Position numbers and translations under genes: made by a program. Under the pieces are notes generated by a model. It was not told the origin of the DNA. It saw only the letters and a program-made list of their open reading frames with translations, and did not search any database. Below, in pieces: positions 54,698-64,000 of a stretch of DNA of 64,000 nucleotides (position 1 is the first letter of the stretch; each line of letters begins with the position of its first letter). The stretch lies in the NCBI GenBank assembly GCA_027946365.1, contig JAPEUQ010000021.1:248001-312000 (forward strand), in the 5' to 3' direction. This stretch comes from Kalmusia sp. IMI 367209 (taxonomy: Eukaryota; Ascomycota; Dothideomycetes; Pleosporales; Didymosphaeriaceae).

Positions 54698-56023
54698 CTA
54701 TACGTTCGCTGGCCCCTGAAGATTCGCATTTTTTTGATCACTTTCTTCCGCTCGTCTTTCACTATTTTCCTTCTGTTCAAATGGACTGATCCATCTGCGG
54801 AAGACAACGGTGAGAATTCCTCCTATCGCAACTTGCAGAGCTTGAAATATGATAGCCGGTATCTGCAATTTTGACTGGTTGATCGGACTGATATTGATGT
54901 ACATGACCGAGCTCAACGGGACGACCATCGACAGGGCCTTTGATGGGCAGCAATAACAACAAGCAATAACGTCTTGTTTCGAAAGCCAGATAGTCGACGC
55001 AGCAAAGCATATGCCGAGCCATATGAAGTAGAGGGCAATGTTGATAAAAACGATAAAAACAATGTTAGACGGTTTGACCGAATCGAAAGCCCCCGAACGA
55101 AAGGCCTGATCAAAGGTTTGCCAGACGAGGGACAGGAGGGCGACCGATGATAACTTGATCAGCTTCCATTCGATGAAGATCTTCTTAGTAGTCCTGGGGA
55201 ATAGATATTGGACAATTTGACCGACTGCCATGGGTACGAACAGGGAAAGGCCTAACTGCTTAAAGACGCGACGGTAAATCTCTTCGTAGTTGTCTCCGCT
55301 CACTAGGACCTTACTGTACCAAGCACCACTAGAAAGGTACATCTGGAGTAGGATAGGTGTGAGGAAGGGACATAGGAAGTTTCCAATGACAGATTGAACA
55401 ACGGTGAGGGCGGTATTGCCGTGAGCTTGTCGCGTCATCACGACATTCGATGACATTGTTGTTGGAGCACTACCCAAGAACAGAAAGCCAATAAGCAGCC
55501 AAGGGTCCATGAAATTCTTCGTGGTCGCACATAAACTGACAATAGCGAAGGTAGCAGCTGATGTGACCAGATAGCATTGGAGCTGGACGAAGGCATGAAT
55601 CTTCCATTTCTTGTAGTTGTCGAATAAGACGCGCGTAGATAGGGTGCAGCCGTTGATGAAGAAGATGACGCTCACAGAGAGGTAGGTCACCACAGTTCGT
55701 TTCACTTGTTGCTTTGAATTGGGTACCTGCACTTGGGATGCTATGAGGATGATTGTTCCCATAGCTATGAGGAACCACTGATCTTTAATGATCCATTTCA
55801 AGTTCTTGACAAGCCTTTGTTGTTTTGTATCGTGGGGTTTCTCGTCGACGTCTTTTGGCAATGCCTGCCCGACATCACAGGTCTTTGGCGTCGTGAGATC
55901 TTTCTCTGTCTCGGAGCAGAAGATTCCTTCTCCTGAAAAGGTTTGGTTGATGTCGGGCAAGATGTCATCCGGGTGAGCTGCTTCACCGCTGGACTTTGTG
56001 GATATCTCCTGTGTGGTGGCCAT
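54698..56023 (-). CDS. SBF-like membrane transporter, Rch1/SLC10A7 type
   Basis: An intronless gene of 441 residues; 56023 is the first ATG. A soluble acidic N-terminus (about 85 residues) precedes about ten membrane helices: Trp-Phe-Leu-Ile-Ala-Met-Gly-Thr-Ile-Ile at the first, Phe-Leu-Phe-Leu-Gly-Ser-Ala-Pro-Thr-Thr-Met-Ser-Ser-Asn with the Ser-Ser-Asn motif of the family, and Gly-Asn-Thr-Ala-Leu-Thr-Val-Val. Near the end Cys-Cys-Pro-Ser-Lys-Ala-Leu is the second family motif. The bile-acid-type Na+ symporter fold (PF13593 group) includes yeast Rch1 and human SLC10A7, which limit calcium uptake at the plasma membrane. A calcium role is inferred from the family. Confidence 0.87.
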   Translation of the reverse strand: MATTQEISTKSSGEAAHPDDILPDINQTFSGEGIFCSETEKDLTTPKTCDVGQALPKDVDEKPHDTKQQRLVKNLKWIIKDQWFLIAMGTIILIASQVQVPNSKQQVKRTVVTYLSVSVIFFINGCTLSTRVLFDNYKKWKIHAFVQLQCYLVTSAATFAIVSLCATTKNFMDPWLLIGFLFLGSAPTTMSSNVVMTRQAHGNTALTVVQSVIGNFLCPFLTPILLQMYLSSGAWYSKVLVSGDNYEEIYRRVFKQLGLSLFVPMAVGQIVQYLFPRTTKKIFIEWKLIKLSSVALLSLVWQTFDQAFRSGAFDSVKPSNIVFIVFINIALYFIWLGICFAASTIWLSKQDVIACCYCCPSKALSMVVPLSSVMYINISPINQSKLQIPAIIFQALQVAIGGILTVVFRRWISPFEQKENSERRAEESDQKNANLQGPANV

Positions 56024-56560
56024 TGTAGAGCTGTTCAAAGAGAAAAAAATAAGGGCAGATCAGATTATATGAATTGAGACTGCCACTATTACTGCAGATG
56101 CATCATGAAGCTGTAAGATTGAACGTTTGAAGACGCTGGCTTGAGCGACTCAAGGGGAGCTATTTCTAGTACCGGTGATGACGAGATTCGCATCATGGAT
56201 GCAGATCCCGCTTCGGAAAAGCATGCCTCGGGAACAAGTGCCGGAAAAACAAATCGGCCTGCATGTTGTTCACGAGTTTATAGATCAAGACGATGTCTTT
56301 CCTGTTAACAGATGGTATTCGAAAACACTATTGATTGAGTGAGATTGAATGTTCGCGTCTTAGTCAGCTGCCCAGATGCGCCATCACGACGACAGCCTTG
56401 CACTGAACCAAGAGCCCCTCCTTCGTCCACTTGCGGCATGTCTCCAGCGATCAATTTTTGGCCCCGCCGCCCAATACCTCGTGAGAAGCAGCTCCTCTGC
56501 TTCATCCCCCCGTGACTCCATTACAATCGTTTGAAAGTCGCTCGCTAGATTTCGATCCTA
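56024..56560. promoter_or_regulatory. divergent intergenic region
   Basis: 537 bases between the divergent starts of the transporter and the cyclo-ligase-like gene; no gene seen. Confidence 0.4.
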
Positions 56561-57466
56561 ATGACAGCCCCTTCCTCCCTCCACACCGAACGGAGACAGC
56601 AGATCTGGCAACGCGTATACCAGGAACTACTCAAGCATGCAAAACCAGACCCTCGCTTCCACTACGATTTCTTGTCGTTTACACCCGACTTTCGCGATTC
56701 CCCTGCGGCTGTTGACCGCCTGGTCCAGCTCCCGTGCTACCAATCGGCTACCACCATCTTAACTACGCCGGATAACAGTCTAGAGGAGCTGAGGTATCGC
56801 GCGCTTAAAGATGGGAAAAGAGTGCTTGTAGGAACATATAGGCTACGCAGGGGGTTCGTATTGCTCAGCCCGCAGAGGATCAGCGAGGCAGAGTTTCGGT
56901 CGGCCAGCTGGCTGGATGGGATGGAAAGACCTGGTATTGGGAGGCACCTTTCGCTTGCACAGCTGCAGGAAGAAGGCATCAAGGTGGACTTATGTCTCCT
57001 CGGTGGGCTCGCCTTCAACACGCAAGGGGTTGTGGTCTGGGAAGGTCACGGACTGTTCGAGGTCCAATGGGCACTTCTTCGCGATATAAAAGTCATGAAG
57101 GAACAGACACCAGTCGTCGCCATCGCACACTCATGCCAGGTCATCGATGAAGCCGACATGGGCCTTGAGAGGCTTAAACCCGAAAAGGCTGTCGAAGTAC
57201 AGTGCGACTACGTTGTCACGCCGGAAAAGACATTCGAGGTGCAAGATGCAGTCAAGCCATCCTCAGCCATCGACTTTGATACAGTCGACGCCAAAGCGTT
57301 GGAGAACATCCCGCCGCTACAGGAGCTGAGAGGCATACGTATGATGGAGTCAATCATGAAAGAAGGCGGTTTCAACGCAGATAAGAAGGACGAGAAGGGA
57401 CCCACGGATGACGAACAAACGGGCATAAACATGATGGAAAAGATTATGAAAGGGTTCCAGTTTTGA
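56561..57466 (+). CDS. 5-formyltetrahydrofolate cyclo-ligase-like protein
   Basis: An intronless gene of 301 residues. The N-terminus (Arg-Arg-Gln-Gln-Ile-Trp-Gln-Arg-Val-Tyr-Gln-Glu-Leu) starts the MTHFS fold. Arg-Tyr-Arg-Ala-Leu-Lys-Asp-Gly-Lys and Val-Asp-Leu-Cys-Leu-Leu-Gly-Gly-Leu-Ala-Phe fit the substrate- and nucleotide-binding strands, and Val-Val-Ala-Ile-Ala-His-Ser-Cys-Gln-Val a late strand. The typical Gly-X-Gly-X-Gly-(Tyr)-Asp motif is not exact (Gly-His-Gly-Leu-Phe-Glu), so this is the MTHFSD-like branch rather than the classic enzyme. A C-terminal extension holds two related helices (Met-Met-Glu-Ser-Ile-Met-Lys; Met-Met-Glu-Lys-Ile-Met-Lys). Folate activity is uncertain. Confidence 0.8.
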   Translation: MTAPSSLHTERRQQIWQRVYQELLKHAKPDPRFHYDFLSFTPDFRDSPAAVDRLVQLPCYQSATTILTTPDNSLEELRYRALKDGKRVLVGTYRLRRGFVLLSPQRISEAEFRSASWLDGMERPGIGRHLSLAQLQEEGIKVDLCLLGGLAFNTQGVVVWEGHGLFEVQWALLRDIKVMKEQTPVVAIAHSCQVIDEADMGLERLKPEKAVEVQCDYVVTPEKTFEVQDAVKPSSAIDFDTVDAKALENIPPLQELRGIRMMESIMKEGGFNADKKDEKGPTDDEQTGINMMEKIMKGFQF

Positions 57467-57555
57467 ATTCCATTAACCATAACAATTAATCCATTGGTAT
57501 ATCCCTGCTTCCCAAGAACTCCATCGCGATGCATCTATTAGTGACCACTGCCATA

Positions 57556-57996
57556 TCAAACGACCAACCCCTCATCACCCTCCAACCAGCACTCCAGCCC
57601 TGTGACATCAACCCCTTCGCCCTCACTCATGCCTACAACCCCATCATCAATCCCAAACACCCACCCCCTCGATCCGTATCCTGTCCGTGCCTTACAAACG
57701 ACCCTCCAGTCATCTTGCGCGACAATGCGCGGCGGCGTCGAGAGGTCCTTTCCTTCAGTGACGCCTACGATCTCGATAGCTTGGATGCGCAGGGGTGCGT
57801 GATCGAGGGAGATGGCTTGTCCAACTGTAACATGTAGAATCTCGGTCGATGATTTGAGCGGGCGTTGGTTATTGGAGGTGGTGTGGGAGTGGGCGATTTG
57901 TGGTGTGATAAGCTGGAGTGCGACTTTGGACTGTTGTTGGTGGCAGGGCAAGGCCGTCGCAAGAGCGAGGAGAGAAGCGAACACAATGCACTTCAT
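57556..57996 (-). CDS. secreted protein, uncharacterised
   Basis: An intronless frame of 146 residues from the ATG at 57996, chosen because it opens with a signal peptide (Met-Lys-Cys-Ile-Val-Phe-Ala-Ser-Leu-Leu-Ala-Leu-Ala-Thr-Ala). The mature part has three cysteines and a strand-rich pattern (Ile-Leu-His-Val-Thr-Val-Gly-Gln-Ala-Ile; Trp-Arg-Val-Val-Cys-Lys-Ala). It has no KEX2 site that I can see, and I do not recognise the family. The gene ends 89 bases from the cyclo-ligase-like stop on the other strand. Confidence 0.68.
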   Translation of the reverse strand: MKCIVFASLLALATALPCHQQQSKVALQLITPQIAHSHTTSNNQRPLKSSTEILHVTVGQAISLDHAPLRIQAIEIVGVTEGKDLSTPPRIVAQDDWRVVCKARTGYGSRGWVFGIDDGVVGMSEGEGVDVTGLECWLEGDEGLVV

Positions 57997-59668
57997 TGTC
58001 GATTTGGCTATGGTAGTCGCTATAGTATGCTTGACGTGAAAGGAGAAGAGAAGACAAGTGCGTGCCAATCCTCTGATATGTGAAATATAACACGTCGAGG
58101 AAGCGTATGGTCTGATCGTCGCAAGTGAGGCAAATTGAAAAGCCGCTCGTCGTAATTTAGTCGTTCGACCAATGAAGATGTAGTCTTGGTAATTCTGATG
58201 TGCTCTTGTAGGAAGGTACTGCTTCCTTGGAGCTTCTCCCCCCCCTCTATCATATATACCTATCAGCCTCTCATAGTTGCGTTGCTCCGCCGCGTGTTCA
58301 CCGGTTCGCGCGACCCTCGAAACGCTTTAACAAGCGTTAGAACGCGACCATGCGCCCTGATTGGCTTGCGCCAGCGTTGTGTTTCGACGGACACCTGCCA
58401 GGGTCGTTTTGCGTATATTTCAGGTTTGGCGTACATTTCAAGGTTGAGAGGGTTCATGGCGTGCAGCCAGTGAGAGCTGCCGTGCCGCGTGGATGCGAAA
58501 CGAAACGGTTCATGCGCAGGGGGTGTAAGCGAGGGGTTTGGGGGTCGCATTAACGGAGGGTCCCTGCAGAGGGATGACGGGCTTCTCTAACGATGGTTGG
58601 CCTAGCGAGATTTGTACGAGACTGACGAAAGGGGCTATGGGTACGCTATCATTATAGAGAGCTGCTGAGTGTATGGTATGGGAGAGTAAGACTCGGTTTT
58701 GAGATCATCACGACTTCACAAAATGGGTGACGGGCTTCTGTCACAATGGTAGGCCTAGCGGGGCATGTTTGGAGGGTAATATAAGAGAGCACGGGTATGC
58801 CATAACCGGAAGACGGTGTCAGCTGTGAATAGAGATGGGGATTCGATGTTGAGCTACTCAATAATAATTTAATGAATGCCAACAGAAGTATAGACGGGTG
58901 AATTGTACGTGTATGATGATCACCAGTTCTCGTTTGAATAAATACGACTACTTTTGGTATGTACATGCCTCAAGTCTGTGGTGACTCAAGTGCATGTACA
59001 GCTTGCGAAGTGGGACGCAAATGAATTGGCCCGCAAGTGAAACCTCGAAGGTCACTCTCTCGCATACAGGTATACATGATATGTTTAGAGGCAAGACATA
59101 GTAGCCAATCAATGGGATATACTACGCTGGTCTTCCAACATCGTAGGTGATGATGGTAAGGCGGATGTATCGGATTCGACCGGTGGCGTACCGCTGTGGT
59201 GTATTTCGTGACTACAATGACGGGTGCACCGTCTCCATTCGTCCTCATACAAATGGGAAACCGAGTGGATGCAGGAGGATATTAAGAGGCGTCTCAAAAT
59301 GCGTACTTCAGTATGGCAATTTGCTTGCTGGACGACAATAATACCGCATGGTAGGGGGTGGCTCCCTCCAAAAGTTGCATGAGAGCGTCATGATACAGCG
59401 CTCCCCTAGCTCTAGGCTTAGCTGTGCTGTAGTGACTTAGACCTAGATCTAGTCTCAAGGCCTTATTGCGGCAGGAGGAACCTCGCGGGTGAACTCCGTG
59501 CCCACCGTTCACCGAATCGTACAATTCGTGTAGGAGAAGCACGGTTTAAAATAGCTCTCATATCGAGTACCGCGGCAGAGGCACTGCATTAAGCATTTCT
59601 CCAGGCAAACCTACGCCATTTCTTCCCTGGTTAGCACCAGTATCTACCTAGCAAAGGTCCATGTATGC
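57997..59668. other. long intergenic stretch
   Basis: 1.67 kb without a supported gene. It contains a diverged direct duplication (58575-58761). Confidence 0.45.
58575..58761 (+). repeat. diverged direct repeat, 153-base spacing
   Basis: TGACGGGCTTCT...ATGGTTGGCCTAGCG at 58575-58608 recurs as TGACGGGCTTCT...ATGGTAGGCCTAGCG at 58728-58760. Following bases (GGGTACGCTATCATTA and GGGTATGCCATAACC) are also alike, so it looks like an old tandem duplication of about 150 bases. Confidence 0.7.
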
Positions 59669-60750
59669 TTACTTCTCGGATTTGGCATAGCTGTCAATGA
59701 TTTCCGTCATGTCTGGAAATCTTCGTCGGAAAACACCTTCGACTGTCCAGTTCTTAAGTTGCCTTAAATGTTCTTCGTAGACAGGATTGATCAAGATGCC
59801 ACTTTTCTCGTCGTTGAATGCAGTCATGATGACGCTCTCAGGATTATAGTTCCACTTGATGTTGAATGACGTGCTGTATGCAGAGGCGAAGTCATCGAAC
59901 TTAACTTCGGGGTGGTCGATCAGATATTCCCTAACCTTGGGCCTGCCTAGCGATTAGCCATGAAAAATTCATGTGCAAACAGGAAGACCGACCACGGTAT
60001 CCGATCAATCCAGCTCGCATGAGGCCGTTCGAGCTGAATCGGCTCTGGTCGTAACCATTCTGGCATGGCTTCGAAGCTGGCTTGTGTACGGAGCACCTGC
60101 CACTTCATGAGTGTGCTCATAATATAATGCACTGCAACCTTCTTAGGCAGGGTATCTATCTCGTTGTAACTCCGGATTATGTCGCCTACAATTGAACTTG
60201 TCTCGTCGACGTTACGATTTGGGCGAGCGTCAAGAAGTGCGCTGAGGTCTGGCTTGTCGGGATACGACTTGACGCGCCCTGACGTCTGAAAAGCGTAGGT
60301 TTCCCACCGGCTCGCCACAAATGTTTGTAGGATATGATCAGACATACAGGTCGGGCTTGTGTTTAGCGGCATCGCTTCGTAAGGTGCAAGGGTGGAAGAT
60401 GGTGATGCGCCGCCAGGCGGTGACTGCCCGTTTCCAAGAAGTCGGAGCTGGAGGGCAGCCTTTTGCACGCGTAGATGATCGTTCTCATCCGAGACAGCAA
60501 TGAACCGGTTATACAGGTCGTTCTTTTCTCGCGTTTCCATGTCGAGTGCACGTGTCAACTGTTCGACTTGCTGAGTCAAACACTGGATGTTGTATTTGGT
60601 CCTCTCGCGCATCGCCTTTTGGCTCTTCCTATCCCTCGCCCTCTTCTTCTCAAGATTCTCGTAATCCTGAATCGGACGCGACGTGCTCGCTGGAGAGGTC
60701 GTATCGGATGGCGATGTAGATGCCATTTTTACACCACTAACGGGCATCAT
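59669..60750 (-). CDS. bZIP-type transcription factor with DUF3425
   Basis: Two exons (60750-59993 and 59942-59669) with a 50-base intron; 343 residues. The basic region reads Lys-Lys-Arg-Ala-Arg-Asp-Arg-Lys-Ser-Gln-Lys-Ala-Met-Arg-Glu-Arg, followed by a leucine-type coiled coil (Leu-Thr-Gln-Gln-Val-Glu-Gln-Leu). The C-terminal DUF3425 includes Ile-Pro-Trp-Pro-Lys-Val-Arg-Glu-Tyr-Leu-Ile across the junction. The donor is GTCGGT, unusual, but the branch (GGCTAATC) and acceptor (GGCAG) are good and splicing restores the domain; unspliced, the frame stops after Met-Ala-Asn-Arg. Start may instead be at 60747 or 60726. Such factors control stress and secondary metabolism in Pezizomycotina; targets unknown. 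Confidence 0.83.
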
Positions 60751-61151
60751 TTACAGATATGCGAATGTCCCAACTGGATAACGCGTTGCTGCAGCTTCTA
60801 GCTCATCGGTAATGTAGAAAAGAGGTTCTAGGGTGGAAAAGCGAGCGAATATGTGGAGAAAGCTGGGGGAGATGGCTTCCGAGACCCCCGCTTCTGGGAT
60901 CAGCCGAAGGGACGTGCTGTGCGTAGCCTTGCATTAGGGGACCGCTAGAGCAGGCAATGATGATCCTGGGGCCACCGGACACGCTCGCGACACCCCGACG
61001 CAGCTCGGCTCACGGCAAAAGTAACGGTGGGTGCTTTGCGCGTTTGGATAAGCAAATATGGATTGAATGCCTATGAAAGCAAGTATGAATCGAACGCCTA
61101 CAAATGCTACCTAGGCTGCTGCGATTGACAGACCATGCCAGTTCCTCCCGC
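60751..61151. other. intergenic
   Basis: Promoter side of the bZIP gene and 3' flank of the AtuA-family gene; no gene seen. Confidence 0.4.
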
Positions 61152-63276
61152 TCAAATGCGACCACGCTCCAAAAACCTGTTTGGTATATCCACGTACTTA
61201 CATCTAATGTACTCGCAGAGATTCTTGCCTAGGCTGTCGAATCCACTCGTGGCGTTGAAGCCACGGTCAAGGTGGTCTCGGAGTAAGAAGTGCACAGCGT
61301 AGATGTTGGGCATCTCGCAACGGTCGATATTTTTGCCCTTGTCATCCTTTCCAAGGAGCTCGCGGATCTTCTCGACGCTGAGAAGCGTGCGGAGCCATTC
61401 GTACTCGTCCGCGTTGCGGACAAAGAGACCAAGGTTGGCGTTGGACGATTTGTCCCCCGAGCGCCCCATCACGACGTAGCCAAGGGGCGCGCGCGTCGTG
61501 GAGCCGAAAGAAGCAAGATCGACTGGGTTCCGGGTATTGTATGAGGGCTGGTTGAAGTCGTATTGCTGAGTAACGGTAGGAGCAGGAATATCGACGACAG
61601 TGCCGTCAGGCAAATGGGCCTTTTCCTTTACAAACTCTTGAGGCATCAAGCTGACCCAGTATTCGAAGAAGGGCCTGCCCATGGCGCAGCGCATATCAGG
61701 TGCCATGGTTGATCCAGGGTAGCCCTGCAGCAAGTTCTCAATACAGAAACGAGCAAAAGAGCCACGGTCAGAGTCAACCATAGCTCCAGCGGAGAGCAGG
61801 TCAGCATCTTGGGTTTGGGCAAAAATTCGCATGTCGACGGTTGCCTCGTCTTGTGATTGAGGGTCTTGAGGGACATTGCCGCAGACCTGAAACTTCAGAC
61901 AGGTGAACTTCTTCGCGTGCTCGCCCATAGCCGCGAGGGTTTGCCTTTCAATCATCTTCGCCTTCTCCTCGATGTCTAGACCGGTGAGGTAGAAATGGAA
62001 TTCGGCTTGATAACCGCCCTTTGCTGTGATTCCAACCTTGGTGGTCGGAGGAGCAGGGAGACCTTGTACGCCTGACATGCGTACAGCGTTTTCACCGACT
62101 TGCTCGAGCTTGACGTTCTCAATCTGAGCAGTTACGTCGGAATTGTAATAGTAAGGTCCTTGGATCTCGTAAAGAAGCTGACTAGCGATAGTCTGGATAT
62201 TGACGAGGCCGTGTTTGCCCTATTACAATGTTAATGATCTGTCGAATCGGGGTGCAGTCTGGCCGCCATGCCTTTCCATAGTGTATACTGCCTCACCATT
62301 GGCTTCAATGGCAGCGATGGGGTATCCCATATCGGTATCATTGACGCCAAGATCCTTGAATCCACTGTAGTAGCCACCAGTGGCGTAAGTTGAACATTCA
62401 ATTACGTGACCTTTACAAATATCAGCTTTTGCTTGAGTATGGCTTAGCTTTAAGGACTACATACCAACCATCAGAGCAGAGGCGACTTCTTGTATGTTGT
62501 TCTCGCGAGTCCAGCCATGCCACCACATTGCCGCACCAACGGTAGGCGAAGCATCAGCTACACGGCCGCAAACAACGATATCCGCTCCAGCTTCAGTCCT
62601 GTTAGCAAATAGCATTCTAAAATTGATTTTTGAAAGCTTACCAGCAAAGCAGGTCGCAATTCCCGTGGCACCAAGGTAGCACTGAGCGCAAATCGGCTCA
62701 AAGGGCCAGTCCTGAATGTTCTTTCCCGCAGGCAAGTTTGGGAAATTCTCGCCCTTACGGTACAGCTCGAGCGCTGCATCCGTGCAATCATCTCCATCGA
62801 CGTATGCCACCTTGAGGTCCACACCATGCTTAGCAACGAGCTTCTTTACCTCTTCGGCAAGGCCCTCGACATCGCTTGCGCCTGCGTTGACGCAGATCTT
62901 CGTCTTGTTCTTCGCGAGCCACGGAATAGCGGGGTCAACTTCCTCGAGAAAGTAAGGCTCGTAGGCGGCGCCGACGGCGGACAACTGCTTTTTTTGCGAG
63001 CTTGTCGCGCTTATCTGAGCCTCGGAGGGTCATGTTGCATTCGGACATCCAGTCGCCGGTGATAACGTCGACGTGTGGTTCATTCTACGGCAGTGAGACA
63101 AAGGCGATGATTAGTTGGATGAAAAGTACCTTTGCCATGTCATGGATGGCTCGTTTTCTGTCGTAAACGCCGCCGGAGCATCCTGCGACGTAGATAGGCC
63201 GCTTCTGCGAGCCATTGGCGCCATTTGTTCCCTGTATGACTGAAGCGTCGACACCATTCTCGATCGGAGGGGCCAT
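61152..63276 (-). CDS. AtuA family (DUF1446) protein, two one-base breaks
   Basis: Five exons (63276-63130, 63084-62642, 62590-62465, 62410-62297, 62219-61152). Introns of 45, 51, 54 and 77 bases. Corrected length about 631 residues. Motifs: Val-Ala-Gly-Cys-Ser-Gly-Gly-Val-Tyr-Asp-Arg near the start; Asp-Val-Ile-Thr-Gly-Asp-Trp-Met-Ser-Glu; Gly-Ala-Asp-Ile-Val-Val-Cys-Gly-Arg-Val-Ala-Asp-Ala; Cys-Ser-Thr-Tyr-Ala-Thr-Gly-Gly-Tyr-Tyr; and near the end Arg-Ser-Gly-Asp-Lys-Ser-Ser-Asn-Ala. Two breaks need one base less: a run of seven T (62989-62995), and a CCC at the last acceptor (62218-62220). Bacterial AtuA takes part in acyclic terpene use (citronellol/geraniol); the fungal substrate is unknown. 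The 62591-62641 intron may use an alternative acceptor. Confidence 0.85.
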
Positions 63277-64000
63277 CTTGAAAAAGAAGATTGAATATTA
63301 AGTTCAAACGGACAGATACTACGAAGGAGGGTATCAAGCAAGAAGGATATGAAGATAAGACCCCAGGAGACATAGAGCGGGGTTCAGCATTATAAGTACG
63401 AAGACAACATAAGCACCATCATACGACTCCACTATCAGAGCAGCCAGGGGAAGGCACCAATAGCGCTATAAAGCGAACTTCAACCCGGGATAGCTTCATC
63501 AGGGAGGGTCACAGGAAGAGTTTCTGGAGCCCATTGTTTGACACCAGCGGCAAGATCGGACATCCTGCATACGCGGTGGTCTCGAGACTACGCGGCTACT
63601 GCAAACCGTACCCGACGAGTGGAATAACGTGCAGGCGGAGGAAGGCATCGTGGCAATTGCAGCTAGTGAATCATTTGCGAAGTGTGGGGTAAAAGGTGCT
63701 AATGATTCATTAGCTCGCACCACCCCACCTGTTCTCGACCCTGTGACAGTCAGCGACCCCTCTCAATATGGAAACATGCATGAACCCGCATTGAACGGTG
63801 TGTAGATAGTAGGGAGGCGAAAGCGGGCACTCGTGATGTGGCTTTTTCAATTGTTTGCCATGGTCCGCTGAGCGGAGGTCGATGTTGAACGGGTTGAAAA
63901 CAGAGACATCTCATCTTTACTCGTAATATGTGGCATTGGATCATTCGAGGACGCTGTAATTATTGACGCGCACAACAGTCTATCTCTCTAAGAACCCTCC
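63277..64000. other. terminal intergenic stretch
   Basis: Upstream flank of the AtuA-family gene to the window end; short frames only, none supported. Confidence 0.4.

Noticed and set aside
62591..62641. Reading straight through the AtuA intron (51 bases, in frame)
   Set aside because: The frame stays open, but the inserted residues interrupt a conserved strand and GTAAGC, GCTAAC and TGAAG signals are good. RNA data could reverse this.

Overview
The window is a piece of a filamentous ascomycete genome (Pezizomycotina). The evidence is many short GT-AG introns (mostly 45-60 bases, with branch-like CTAAC/CTGAC motifs), genes close together on both strands, secreted proteins with KEX2-type Lys-Arg sites, and fungal families such as DUF4360, DUF829/PaxU-like, Dal5-type transporters, DUF3425 bZIPs and the Arb2 domain. 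A Dothideomycete is my best guess, but nothing here proves the class. I see no virus, transposon, CRISPR array, rRNA gene or convincing tRNA.

Layout. 1-19 kb is a sparse accessory-like region. It holds two small secreted proteins (1514 and 16325), a small membrane protein, a histidine acid phosphatase, a PAQR/haemolysin-III protein, a DUF4360 secreted protein, a 2-oxoglutarate oxygenase divergent from an MFS transporter, a small two-repeat protein, a six-exon aldo/keto reductase and a PaxU-like hydrolase. 19.7-46.8 kb is dense and mainly housekeeping: VMA22 and SHY1 on one 167-base promoter, CENP-T, CMS1, RAC1, a UBX protein, MIX17, a ketopantoate reductase-like protein, the exosome cofactor LRP1, SEC2, PDCD5, an Arb2-domain protein, mitochondrial uS14 and a large protein that may be a divergent UFL1. 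48-51.8 kb holds two sulfate-assimilation genes in tandem, PAPS reductase (MET16) and ATP sulfurylase (MET3), with a perfect CYS3/MetR-type palindrome upstream. 52-64 kb is looser again: a cysteine-rich secreted peptide of two tiny exons (54134), an Rch1-like SBF transporter, a 5-formyl-THF cyclo-ligase-like protein, another secreted protein, a bZIP factor and an AtuA (DUF1446) protein.

Two things stand out. First, several genes that are otherwise intact and well conserved are broken by a single base, usually at a short homopolymer (ketopantoate reductase, SEC2, PDCD5 twice, Arb2, MET3, AtuA twice, and perhaps the gene at 29849). With one base more or less they read cleanly; corrected ATP sulfurylase is 573 residues, about the usual length of fungal enzymes. 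Homopolymer miscalls in the assembly are the simplest explanation, and real decay or slippage is the alternative. Second, at least four secreted proteins, three of them under 165 residues with KEX2 sites or dense cysteines, lie in the sparse parts and look like effector or antimicrobial-peptide candidates. Gene models are my own reading of splice signals and frame; exon coordinates are given where I worked them out.
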